A DNA stretch of 28,730 nucleotides from an uncultured Kiritimatiellota bacterium (GTDB lineage Bacteria; Verrucomicrobiota; Kiritimatiellia; RFP12; UBA1067): the NCBI GenBank assembly GCA_934635385.1, contig CAKTZI010000044.1, positions 1 to 28,730 on the forward strand. Direction: 5' to 3'. Shown here piece by piece: positions 14,962 through 21,696 of the stretch (its first letter is position 1; each line of letters begins with the position of its first letter). Made by a program: the position numbers and the translations under genes. The notes under the pieces are model-generated. The model was not told the DNA's origin, made no database searches, and saw only the letters and a program-made list of their open reading frames with translations.

Positions 14962-16293
14962 ATGAACGCATTGAAGGAAATCAGAAAGCGGGAGGCACAT
15001 CGCACGGGCGCGAACACGACGCGGCTCTACAACGCCGTCGTACCGACGAAAGGCGGCGAGTTCCGCATCGACACCTACGCCGTCAAGACGCGCAACAGCC
15101 GGACGGGCGAACTCGCCATCAAGAAGATTGCCCGGTACTACTCCGACAGGCAACGCTATTACGTGCGCGATGTCCTCTACCACAACTTCATGCACACCTA
15201 CTCCGTGAACTGGTGCAACGAGCCGTTTGGACGCAGACACAACCCAGTCTGGAGCGACGTGGATGCCTACATCGGGCAATGGGGATATTGCGAGCGCGAC
15301 AAGGACGGCACAATCGACCTCGGCGGCGACTACCTCAACGGATTCGAGGGCACGAAGTTCGAGCATTGCGGATGGGCGGTGCGCTCCGGCATCCACATCC
15401 TCGACTACATCGACTGCTGGCGGATCAGCAGGGGCGTTGAGTTCCTCGGCAAGTCCGACCTCTGGAGGCTCATAACGCCGTCGTTCGTGAAGAAGTTGGC
15501 GACCGACAGGGGGCTGTTCAACTTCTTCCGCTCGCACCTCGGCGAGATTCGCAGGCAATCCTGTTCGGGCGGACATTACGCCGCCTACTCGATCAGCGAG
15601 ATACTACGCGCCTACAGGCACGGGGAATCGCTTGCGGACGCGCACCTCGCCGTCCGTGCGCGTCATGCGTTCCGCACCTACGGCAGACAGTGCGCCGTAC
15701 CGCCGTCGGTCGACAGCCTCGCGCTCCTGAAGTGGTGCAACAGGAACGGCATCAGCGAGATGGAATACTGCCGCTACGCGCAGTATGTCCAGGACGCGGG
15801 CGAGGACATCACGGCGTTCGGCGTGACCATGCCGCGCGACTTCAAGGCGACGCTCGAAGCCTACGAGGAACGGGCGCACCGCGAGGAACTGCGCCGCAGG
15901 GCGAAGGAGGACAGGCGACGCGCGGAGGAACGCAAGGCGTTCAATTCCGCAATCGAGTCCGTTGCGGGTGCGTTCGCCATGCTCTCGCGCCTCACGCGGC
16001 ACGGGCTGACCGTCGTGTTGCCGACGAGCGTCAAGCAGCTCATCGACGAAGGGAACGCCATGCGCAACTGCATCGGGAGAATGGGCTACGACAAGCGCAT
16101 CGCCGACGGCGCATCGCTCGTCGTGTTCCTCTACAGGGACGGCAAGCCGTTCGTTGACATCGAGATCGACCGCGAGCACTGGACAGTTCGCCAGTGCTAC
16201 GCGAAGTGCAACCAAACCCCCAAAGAGGAAATCTGCGCATTCGCCAAGTTCATCTGCGACAAGGCTGAAGCGATCTACAGAAAGGCGGCATGA
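14962..16293 (+). CDS. PcfJ-like protein (443 aa)
   Basis: The C-terminal third carries the PcfJ signature arrangement: LPTSVKQLIDEGNAMRNCIG with a central Cys-Ile-Gly, then SLVVFLYRDGKPFVDIEI and VRQCYAKCNQTP. A Lys/Arg/Glu-rich helix (about residues 305-330) precedes it, and the N-terminal 300 residues are aromatic-rich (NFMHTYSVNWCNEPFGRRHN) with no clear motif. ATG 14962 follows GAAAGGAGCAGACC. The gene is paired with the PcfK-like gene, as on conjugative plasmids and many gut phages. The biochemical role of PcfJ is not established; a nuclease- or replication-linked role is often suggested. Confidence 0.75.
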   Translation: MNALKEIRKREAHRTGANTTRLYNAVVPTKGGEFRIDTYAVKTRNSRTGELAIKKIARYYSDRQRYYVRDVLYHNFMHTYSVNWCNEPFGRRHNPVWSDVDAYIGQWGYCERDKDGTIDLGGDYLNGFEGTKFEHCGWAVRSGIHILDYIDCWRISRGVEFLGKSDLWRLITPSFVKKLATDRGLFNFFRSHLGEIRRQSCSGGHYAAYSISEILRAYRHGESLADAHLAVRARHAFRTYGRQCAVPPSVDSLALLKWCNRNGISEMEYCRYAQYVQDAGEDITAFGVTMPRDFKATLEAYEERAHREELRRRAKEDRRRAEERKAFNSAIESVAGAFAMLSRLTRHGLTVVLPTSVKQLIDEGNAMRNCIGRMGYDKRIADGASLVVFLYRDGKPFVDIEIDREHWTVRQCYAKCNQTPKEEICAFAKFICDKAEAIYRKAA

Positions 16294-16294
16294 C

Positions 16295-16735
16295 ATGGGC
16301 AACATCGGCACACTACTGGAACTCGTGCGGGAATGCTACCAAAAGGTGGCATCGGCGCAAACCGACTGGAACAACTACCGCCGTGCCGCAGGGAAGGACG
16401 GCACGGCGACACCCGAACTGCCGCAGTTCGTGTCGCTCATGACTGAACTCACGCACACGGCAGAGCGGTTAGACCGCATGGCAATGGAACGCCGCAAGAG
16501 GTTCGAGGCAATCGCCGTGCTACAGGCCACGTTGCGATTCAAGGACGGCTCGACGCGCCGCGTGGCCGTCTCGAAGCCCACGGACGAAATCGACGAGCCG
16601 TTTATCGGCGAGATGTTCTACGACGCGCTGACGCGGCAGGGCGTTATCGCGTCGCTCGAAGACTATCCCGTCCTCGTCGTGGACAGGCGGAAGCGCGTCA
16701 TCGCGAGAATACCAACAGAAAGCATTATGCTATAA
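16295..16735 (+). CDS. 146-aa unknown protein after PcfJ
   Basis: The ATG at 16295 lies 1 base after the PcfJ-like stop (TGACATG), so it is probably translationally coupled. The N-terminus is helical (MGNIGTLLELVRECYQKVAS) and the C-terminal half is beta-like (TLRFKDGSTRRVAVSKPTD; YPVLVVDRRKRVIARIPTES). No family recognised. The last codons overlap the promoter for the next gene (TTATGCTATAATAT at 16725-16738). Confidence 0.65.
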   Translation: MGNIGTLLELVRECYQKVASAQTDWNNYRRAAGKDGTATPELPQFVSLMTELTHTAERLDRMAMERRKRFEAIAVLQATLRFKDGSTRRVAVSKPTDEIDEPFIGEMFYDALTRQGVIASLEDYPVLVVDRRKRVIARIPTESIML

Positions 16736-16738
16736 TAT
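16725..16738 (+). promoter_or_regulatory. Extended -10 promoter inside the end of the 146-aa gene
   Basis: TG-C-TATAAT (16728-16736) is an extended -10; the region 17 bases upstream (16708-16713) is not -35-like, as is usual for extended -10 promoters. The 14-base word TTATGCTATAATAT resembles those at 13108 and 17980. The operator-like ATATCCATCAAC (16735-16746) overlaps the expected start. It drives the 98-aa gene at 16759. Confidence 0.7.
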
Positions 16739-16758
16739 CCATCAACAAAGGATGTGAT

Positions 16759-17055
16759 ATGCCATACCAGAAGAAATACAAGACAAGGGCCGAGTTAAGC
16801 GCGGCATTGAGCGAAGCTGCGAAGAACCGCAAGGGCAACCACGGAGGCCGTCCCAAGGGATCGAAGAACAAAGGTCCGTCAAAGCGAACGCCGACGCGCA
16901 CCATGACGATCCGTGAGCCGGACTACATCGTGTTCAGCAGGTGCGCACACGCCGCGAACGTCCCGATGGTCGAGTTCATGCACATGAACGCCGAGGGTCT
17001 GAAGAAGCGCAACCCGCAGATATTCGGCGAGGACGCGCCGACGGTCGAGGCGTAG
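16759..17055 (+). CDS. 98-aa basic protein with AT-hook-like core, putative DNA-binding
   Basis: The N-terminus is very basic, and GGRPKGSKNK (residues 29-38) contains the RPKG core of AT-hook-like motifs. The C-terminal half (TRTMTIREPDYIVFSRCAHA, then PMVEFMHMN) could be a strand-helix-helix unit similar to RHH proteins, but this is uncertain. It has its own promoter with an operator-like word across it. The stop is only 2 bases from the stop of the convergent repressor gene. Such placement suggests a regulator that is transcribed towards, and antisense to, the repressor cassette. Ribosome binding site: AAAGGATGTGAT. Confidence 0.65.
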   Translation: MPYQKKYKTRAELSAALSEAAKNRKGNHGGRPKGSKNKGPSKRTPTRTMTIREPDYIVFSRCAHAANVPMVEFMHMNAEGLKKRNPQIFGEDAPTVEA

Positions 17056-17057
17056 GA

Positions 17058-17369
17058 CTATCCGAGCCGTTCAATCGAGGCGAAGAGCGCATCCAGCACG
17101 CCCTTCGCCTTTTCGCTTTTCGCCTTGACATCGCTTGCATCGACCGTCGCCTTGGGCGGGGCAAGCCCGATGAGGCTGTCCGCCGTGCAACCGAAGAACT
17201 CGCACAGGCGCATGATGTTGTCGACGGACGGCTCGGTGTCGCCGCGCTCCCATCCGCCGTAGCCGACATCGGTAAGCCGGAACTGCCGCGCCATGTCACG
17301 CTGCGTCAGTCCCTTCGCCTTGCGCAGTTCCTTCAGCCGTTCGGCAAGCTTATTCGTGCGATTGCTCAT
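17058..17369 (-). CDS. XRE-family repressor (103 aa)
   Basis: The start at ATG 17369 gives MSNRTNKLAERLKELRKAKG followed by LTQRDMARQFRLTDVGYGGWERG, the classic helix-turn-helix with an ERGD turn (residues about 9-65). After residue 70 a Lys/Ala-rich linker leads to a short C-terminal helix for dimerisation. The length suits CI/Cro-like or restriction-controller proteins. It overlaps the upstream membrane gene by ATGA, so both come from the minus-strand promoter at about 17904. The convergent plus-strand gene stops 2 bases away. I infer control of the divergent early promoter pair; no peptidase domain for SOS cleavage is visible. Confidence 0.85.
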   Translation of the reverse strand: MSNRTNKLAERLKELRKAKGLTQRDMARQFRLTDVGYGGWERGDTEPSVDNIMRLCEFFGCTADSLIGLAPPKATVDASDVKAKSEKAKGVLDALFASIERLG

Positions 17370-17848
17370 GTCACTTTTTCTCCATACACAAATACAAGAA
17401 ACAGCATCACGACAAAAACTATGACGGCTGACATGATTTGGCAGTGGGTAAGCACACTCTGCACTCTTTTCCAATATTTTTCGATGTCATTTGGGTAGTC
17501 TTCGCGTTTCACCAATTTAGTAGTTTCCTCTTCAAACGACATGAAGAGAAATGCAATTATTATTCCAGGAATCAAAAACCACCATCTATGAGACGAGAGT
17601 ATAAACCAACCAAGTGCGGCAGCAACTCCAGCAACTATCCCGCCGATGTAAATGCCACGCCACATTTCAGCATTTTCACGTTTGTCTATCGCGGCGTCTT
17701 TTCTGCGTTGTTCTTCAAGCTCTCTATCCAATCGTTCGTCAAATTCTTTACTCTTCACTTCTTCTACAGAAACACCATACATAGCAGCGAGTTTAGCCCA
17801 CTGCTTTTCCATGAATTTCTCTTCGTCGAATATTTCCATCTCAATCAT
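17366..17848 (-). CDS. Three-span membrane protein co-operonic with repressor (160 aa)
   Basis: Residues 1-60 are soluble, highly charged and coiled-coil-like (FDERLDRELEEQRRKDAAID). Three hydrophobic spans follow: about 65-84 (GIYIGGIVAGVAAALGWFIL), 88-104 (RWWFLIPGIIIAFLFMSF) and 138-155 (MSAVIVFVVMLFLVFVY). DNA composition is clearly more AT-rich than in the neighbouring early genes, as in horizontally exchanged lysogenic conversion genes. Membrane proteins expressed with phage repressors are often superinfection-exclusion factors, so that is the leading inference. The start could be ATG 17848 or ATG 17839; neither has a strong ribosome binding site. Confidence 0.7.
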   Translation of the reverse strand: MIEMEIFDEEKFMEKQWAKLAAMYGVSVEEVKSKEFDERLDRELEEQRRKDAAIDKRENAEMWRGIYIGGIVAGVAAALGWFILSSHRWWFLIPGIIIAFLFMSFEEETTKLVKREDYPNDIEKYWKRVQSVLTHCQIMSAVIVFVVMLFLVFVYGEKVT

Positions 17849-17903
17849 TCGTTAATGTTTTCGCATACCGCACATCATTTCTCTTACACTTCTCAGCTTG
17901 GAC

Positions 17904-17935
17904 ATTATAGCATTTTCACCATGCCAAAGATAGCG
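17904..17935 (-). promoter_or_regulatory. Promoter of the repressor cassette
   Basis: On the minus strand TATAAT lies at 17909-17904, preceded by TGC, giving an extended -10. The surrounding word ATGCTATAATGTCC resembles the other early promoters, and a weak -35 (TATCTT) lies about 17 bases upstream. The first gene begins about 56 bases downstream. It diverges from the plus promoter at 17962-17991. Confidence 0.65.
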
Positions 17936-17961
17936 TGAATAACTTTCTCTTATTTTCCCTA

Positions 17962-17991
17962 TTGCAAAGCGGGTGGGACTTATGCTATACT
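17962..17991 (+). promoter_or_regulatory. Promoter of early cluster B
   Basis: TTGCAA (17962-17967) and TATACT (17986-17991) are 18 bases apart. The TATACT lies in TTATGCTATACTAT (17980-17993), shared with 16725-16738. The operator-like word GGGTGGGACTTAT (17971-17983) fills the spacer. Transcription should start near 17998 and read the RHH-like genes. Confidence 0.75.
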
Positions 17992-18053
17992 ATGCGCAGA
18001 TTTTTTGAGGGGCAATAGGGCAACTCAAAGCAGAATGACAAAAGGTTGAACAA

Positions 18054-18308
18054 ATGGGCAATAAAATGAGCATGGTCGCACTCGACAAGTACGAGAAACG
18101 ATTGTCGGTGGATGTGCGTGTTTTCGTGAAGTATGAGAAACGTGCAAGCGCAGCAGGAATCAGTGTCGCCGCTGCGATGAACGCGGTACTTGGCGACGCA
18201 GTTGCCGCCGATCCGTGGACACGAGAGGACGAGGAACGAGCCCGTGCCCTCATCGACGCGAACTTCGAGAAGCGCGAAAACAAGAAAGCCAAGAAAGGAA
18301 TCAAATGA
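18054..18308 (+). CDS. 84-aa ribbon-helix-helix-like protein
   Basis: The segment LSVDVRVFVKYEKRASAAGISVAAAMNAVLGDAV (residues about 17-50) has the strand, helix, turn, helix pattern of Arc/CopG proteins. A charged C-terminus (ALIDANFEKRENKKAKKGIK) follows. The ATG lies about 55 bases downstream of the expected transcription start, and AAAGGT provides a modest ribosome binding site. The stop overlaps the next ATG (ATGA). Likely a DNA-binding regulator that binds the nearby repeated motif; the pairing is inferred, not shown. Confidence 0.65.
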   Translation: MGNKMSMVALDKYEKRLSVDVRVFVKYEKRASAAGISVAAAMNAVLGDAVAADPWTREDEERARALIDANFEKRENKKAKKGIK

Positions 18309-18463
18309 TGAAATCCATCGTAGAAATCAAACACCTCTTTCACCCTCAAACATGGGTGAAGATCGAGAATCGCGCACGGAAGGAGGGAACGACCCCAGAG
18401 GCCGTTGCGCTTTTTATTTTGTCGCAAGGGGTGGGACTTATACCGCGTAAGGCGGCTAAGTGA
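18305..18463 (+). CDS. 52-aa ribbon-helix-helix-like protein
   Basis: It starts MMKSIVEIKHLFHPQTWVKI at an ATGA overlap. The strand (SIVEIKHLF), helix (PQTWVKIENRARKEG) and second helix (TPEAVALFILSQ) fit a minimal RHH fold, and the length suits it. The last codons contain the second copy of the GGGTGGGACTTAT word in frame. The pairing with the 84-aa protein suggests a two-component regulator or a hetero-oligomer. Confidence 0.65.
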   Translation: MMKSIVEIKHLFHPQTWVKIENRARKEGTTPEAVALFILSQGVGLIPRKAAK

Positions 18464-18499
18464 TGCTTTAGGCAATCCTACGCCCCTCAATTTTTTTTT
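18445..18499 (+). terminator. Possible attenuator between second and third RHH-like genes
   Basis: GCGTA (18445-18449) pairs with TACGC (18479-18483), followed inward by GG/CC and CTAA/TTAG with mismatches, then a run of nine T at 18491-18499. The stem is imperfect and 7 bases separate it from the T-run, so termination is likely partial. GCCCCTCAA before the T-run is the reverse complement of TTGAGGGGC at 18005-18013. Confidence 0.4.
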
Positions 18500-18538
18500 G
18501 ACGAATCGGGTGGGACTTATACCACAAAGGACAACAAA

Positions 18539-18697
18539 ATGATGAACACATCTGAAGAATGCAGGCAAATCAGTATCCGCCTGACGGAGAACGAGATCAA
18601 GTGTGTGCGTGAGATCACGAAGGTAGATGCGATTGCCGTCGCCGTCGTTGCGATTGTCCGCAAGGCCATCGAACAGCAAACGAAAAGCGCGAGGTGA
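18539..18697 (+). CDS. 52-aa ribbon-helix-helix-like protein
   Basis: The start MMNTSEECRQISIRLTENEI is preceded by AAAGGACAACAAA and, 18 bases earlier, the third GGGTGGGACTTAT copy. The pattern is strand (QISIRL), helix (TENEIKCVREITKV) and helix (AIAVAVVAIVRKAIEQQ), again Arc/CopG-like. It has the same length as the preceding gene but is not an obvious duplicate. Like its neighbours it is a likely transcription regulator; its target is unknown. Confidence 0.65.
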   Translation: MMNTSEECRQISIRLTENEIKCVREITKVDAIAVAVVAIVRKAIEQQTKSAR

Positions 18698-18702
18698 ATT
18701 TC

Positions 18703-19089
18703 ATGTCGAGAGATTGGCTCTGCCGCCGCTTGCGCCTGTCGCCGCGCCAGTCGTATTCGCTGGTGCGCTCCGGCTACGGCCCTTGCGTGTCGTCAGATGC
18801 CGTTCTCTCGCTCGTGAACAAGTCCCGCCGAAACATCGCCGTACCGTTCGACCACGTGCCGTGCGACATCCTAACGGCGGACGAACTCGCCCGGACACTC
18901 GAACTCGCGGAGAGCGGTTTCGCCCCGCGTGACTTCCTCGTGTTCACGCGCCGCGAGAATCCAAACAACCAGCCCCCCTTCTTGCACCTGAACAAGCAGA
19001 CGACGCGCTTCGTGAAGTCCCTTTTCCTTGACTGGCTTGCTCAACGCGCCAAGGATGCCGAGCGCACGGGAAGGAGGCGTTTCGTATGA
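18703..19089 (+). CDS. 128-aa putative helix-turn-helix protein
   Basis: The ATG at 18703 has AGGTGAATTTC upstream and is preferred over GTG 18694. The first 45 residues (MSRDWLCRRLRLSPRQSYSL, then SSDAVLSLVNKSRR) read like the winged helix of excisionase or MerR-type proteins. The rest is unclear (FVKSLFLDWLAQRAKDAERT at the C-terminus). It overlaps the next gene by ATGA. DNA binding is a low-confidence inference. Confidence 0.6.
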   Translation: MSRDWLCRRLRLSPRQSYSLVRSGYGPCVSSDAVLSLVNKSRRNIAVPFDHVPCDILTADELARTLELAESGFAPRDFLVFTRRENPNNQPPFLHLNKQTTRFVKSLFLDWLAQRAKDAERTGRRRFV

Positions 19090-19490
19090 CGCAGGAGATC
19101 GAGAACCGCATCGTGGCTTTCGTGCGCATCATCGCAAACCGTTGCGACGCCTGTCTGTACCGCCGCGAAGAGAACTGCTCGAAGTGCGATTCCCGAATCG
19201 CGGCAAGGCTTCTGAAGGACATCGAATGCGACAGAGCCGTCCCGCCGAAAGACTACTCGCTCTTCGCCCGCATGGCGCGAATCGCGGAAATCCTCGGACG
19301 ATCCGAGAAGCCCATCCGCTCGTCCGAAATCAACCTTGACGGGATCTGCTCGAACCAACTGAAGCAATGGACGCTGAAGCGCATGATGCGGATCGGCGTC
19401 ATCGGCCGCCGCCTCGTGCACAAGACGCACAGCGGCTATTGCGTATACAGCTATTTCCTCAAACGGGAAAAACAGGAGACGAAAAAATGA
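19086..19490 (+). CDS. 134-aa protein with a Cys4 zinc-ribbon-like knuckle
   Basis: C20, C23, C31 and C34 form CDAC...CSKC in a short loop, a typical zinc-binding pattern. A Lys/Arg-rich helical C-terminal region follows (NQLKQWTLKRMMRIGVIGRRL), which could be a winged helix. The stop overlaps the ATPase start (ATGA), so it is coupled to the ATPase and may be its partner. No closer family assignment is possible. Confidence 0.6.
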   Translation: MTQEIENRIVAFVRIIANRCDACLYRREENCSKCDSRIAARLLKDIECDRAVPPKDYSLFARMARIAEILGRSEKPIRSSEINLDGICSNQLKQWTLKRMMRIGVIGRRLVHKTHSGYCVYSYFLKREKQETKK

Positions 19491-20824
19491 AAGACAAAAC
19501 CAACACGCCGCAGGAGCCGGTCAAGATACTGTGCTTCTCTGCGGGAAACTTCAAGGCCCTCAAGGCCTTCTACTGCGAACCCAAGCCCGAGGGGCTGACC
19601 GTCATCGGCGGCGACAACGGCGCGGGCAAGTCCTCGTGCCTCGACGCGCTTGCATTCGCCGTCGGGGGCGCAAAGTACCGTCCGTCCAATCCGAAGCGCG
19701 AGGGCGCGGTGGGCGACACCACCCTTCACGTCGAATTGTCGAACGGCATCACCGTTGAGCGCAAGGGCAAGAACCTCTCCCCTGTCATTGTCACCGACCG
19801 CGAGGGGGCGCGGCACGGGCAGGAACTGCTCGATGCGTTCATCAGCAACATCGCCATCGACCTGCCGAAGTTCTACAATGCGTCGCCCAAGGACAAGGCG
19901 CACATGCTCCTCGACACCCTCGGCATCGAGGAGAAGCTGGAGGAACTCGCCAAGCGCGAGAAGGAGAAGTACGACACGCGCACGGTTGTGGGACGCGAAG
20001 CCGACCGCAAGCAGAAAGCCGCCGAGGACATGGACTGGTACGAGGATGCGCCGGAAAAGCCCGTGTCTGTCTCGGAACTCGTCAAGGAGCAGCAGGCGAT
20101 CCTCGCCCGGAACGGCCACCGACAGGAATGCGCCGCCCGCCGCGACCGGAACAGCCGCCGTCTTGAGGAAGTTCTTGAACGGCTGAAGGAACTGAACGCG
20201 GAGCGGGAGACGCTGGAGTCCGAAATCGAGAAGGACGAAAAGGCCGTCAAGGAGGCCGGCGCGGCGGAATCCACCGCCGAACTCGAAGCGTCCATCGCCA
20301 ACGCCGAGGAGATCAACGCCAAGGTCACGGCGAACGCCGAGCGCACACGCCGCCTTGAGGAGGCCGACGCGCTGTCCGACCAGTGCGACGCACTGACCAA
20401 GGAGATTGAGGCCATCCGCGCAGAACGCCTTGCCCTTCTTAAGGGCGCGGACTTCCCGCTTGAAGGACTGTCCGTCAACGACAGCAGCGAACTCGTGTAC
20501 AACGGCCAGCCGTGGGACTGCATGAGCGGATCACAGCAGTTGATCGTCTCGTGTGCCATAGCCTCTCGCATCAACCCGACATGCCGCTTTGTCCTCATGG
20601 ACAAGCTGGAACAGCTCGACCTCACGACGCTCAAGGAGTTCGATGCCTGGCTCAAGACGCAGGACTTGCAGTGCATCGCGACGCGCGTCTCGACGGGCGG
20701 CGAATGCAGTCTCGTCATCGAGGACGGCGAAGTCAAGGAGGGCGAGAAGAAGCCTGTCATCGTCCCCCGCAAGGCGAAAGCCGCCAAGCCGGACGACAAG
20801 AACCTCTCGGACGAGGACTACTGA
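19487..20824 (+). CDS. SMC/RecF-like ATPase (445 aa)
   Basis: Walker A is GGDNGAGKSS (residues 41-50). Long coiled-coil arms span about 145-335 (for example REKEKYDTRTVVGREADRKQ). An ABC signature-like SGSQQL (about 347-352) precedes the Walker B VLMD at about 369-372. This is the RecF/SbcC half-ATPase pattern seen in phage recombination modules, where the arms are short. The C-terminus ends KNLSDEDY, an acidic tip also seen in other cluster B proteins. It is expected to act in DNA recombination or repair at forks. No partner nuclease is visible next to it. Confidence 0.8.
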   Translation: MKDKTNTPQEPVKILCFSAGNFKALKAFYCEPKPEGLTVIGGDNGAGKSSCLDALAFAVGGAKYRPSNPKREGAVGDTTLHVELSNGITVERKGKNLSPVIVTDREGARHGQELLDAFISNIAIDLPKFYNASPKDKAHMLLDTLGIEEKLEELAKREKEKYDTRTVVGREADRKQKAAEDMDWYEDAPEKPVSVSELVKEQQAILARNGHRQECAARRDRNSRRLEEVLERLKELNAERETLESEIEKDEKAVKEAGAAESTAELEASIANAEEINAKVTANAERTRRLEEADALSDQCDALTKEIEAIRAERLALLKGADFPLEGLSVNDSSELVYNGQPWDCMSGSQQLIVSCAIASRINPTCRFVLMDKLEQLDLTTLKEFDAWLKTQDLQCIATRVSTGGECSLVIEDGEVKEGEKKPVIVPRKAKAAKPDDKNLSDEDY

Positions 20825-20904
20825 TTTCTCCCGAAGTCATGGGACAGCGGCCAAAGGGTGCGCCGGGGATCATCTTTTCACTCCACAAAAAGAAAGACAA
20901 TAAA

Positions 20905-21486
20905 ATGACACTTAAAGAAAAAGTTATGGAACTGTTCGGCGTTTCGCCCGACAAGTCCGAATCTGTGCTCGGCGGCAACAACGTCGTGCGCTGCAAGAAG
21001 TCCGTCGAAATAACGGACGCGAAGACCTATGACGCGATAAAAGCGTGTGTCTTCGCGGACGATCTTCAGGAGTCGTTTGCGAAGACGCTGCGACTCATGT
21101 CCGAGCTCGCCGACGACGAGACCTTTAAGACCGCCATGTGCAACGGGGCCATCGCAGTCGCCGAGCGGAAAATCCCACTGGTTAAACGCATTGAGAAAAT
21201 CGGCATCATCGTCTGCCCGGCCGGCTATCTGCGCTGCATGGTTGTTGTCACCTTTAAAGGTGTTTCGATTGGCATCAGCAGGGGATTCCTCAAGAACGGC
21301 AATCCATCGTTTGCTCCGTGGGGCGCGGAAGGTTTCTCGCCGGAATCCGTCGTCCATGTAGTCGAACATTGCTTCGACGAGGAAACGTCCTTGACAAAGA
21401 AACTTCCGCTGGCATCAATTAGCCGCTATCCAGTCGAGAAGATGACCGACCGCATCGTCGAACTCTTCTCGGAGAAGGAGGACTGA
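20905..21486 (+). CDS. 193-aa unknown protein
   Basis: The ATG at 20905 lies about 80 bases after the ATPase stop, the widest gap in cluster B; there is no strong ribosome binding site (AAGAAAGACAATAAA). The start MTLKEKVMELFGVSPDKSES is helical and the middle is beta-like (GIIVCPAGYLRCMVVVTFKG, ending SIGISRG). The opening codons are more AT-rich than those of neighbours. It has no recognised motif. Its last residues (ELFSEKED) are acidic but lack the aromatic end seen in others. Confidence 0.65.
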   Translation: MTLKEKVMELFGVSPDKSESVLGGNNVVRCKKSVEITDAKTYDAIKACVFADDLQESFAKTLRLMSELADDETFKTAMCNGAIAVAERKIPLVKRIEKIGIIVCPAGYLRCMVVVTFKGVSIGISRGFLKNGNPSFAPWGAEGFSPESVVHVVEHCFDEETSLTKKLPLASISRYPVEKMTDRIVELFSEKED

Positions 21487-21489
21487 ACC

Positions 21490-21693
21490 ATGTCCAGCCA
21501 ATCGTCACACAACTGCTTTGGCGTTGGGTTCTGCGGTTTTCTCACCATCGCGTTCATCGTGCTCAAGCTCACGGGCGTCATCGCCTGGTCGTGGCTGTGG
21601 GTTCTGAGTCCGCTCTGGATTCCGGCGGCATTCGTCCTTGCCGTCGTCGTGCTTTGGCTTGTCTTCGTGGCCATCTACAACAAAGGATTCTAA
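21490..21693 (+). CDS. 67-aa transmembrane Fragile-X-F-type phage protein
   Basis: There are two spans: about 11-28 (GVGFCGFLTIAFIVLKLT) and about 38-62 (VLSPLWIPAAFVLAVVVLWL). The middle IAWSWLWVLSPLWIP is characteristic of a small phage membrane-protein family annotated as transmembrane Fragile-X-F. Its function is unknown. GGAGG lies upstream of the ATG. It lies between an unknown and the annealing ATPase. Confidence 0.75.
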   Translation: MSSQSSHNCFGVGFCGFLTIAFIVLKLTGVIAWSWLWVLSPLWIPAAFVLAVVVLWLVFVAIYNKGF

Positions 21694-21696
21694 TCT

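Larger units (their letters stand above)
17971..18520 (+). repeat. Three copies of GGGTGGGACTTAT around the RHH-like genes
   Basis: Exact 13-mers lie at 17971-17983, 18429-18441 and 18508-18520; copies two and three extend to GGGTGGGACTTATACC. Copy one is in the promoter spacer, copy two in the 3' end of the second RHH-like gene, and copy three about 18 bases before the third. They resemble operators for autoregulation by one of these small proteins. Confidence 0.7.

Noticed and set aside
18500..18540. A consensus promoter from TTGACG at 18498 towards TATACC
   Set aside because: The spacing is only about 14 bases; the T-run is better explained by a weak terminator.
18703..19089. Integrase or excisionase for lysogeny
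   Set aside because: The 128-aa protein has only a vague helix-turn-helix, and no tyrosine or serine recombinase motif occurs in the window.
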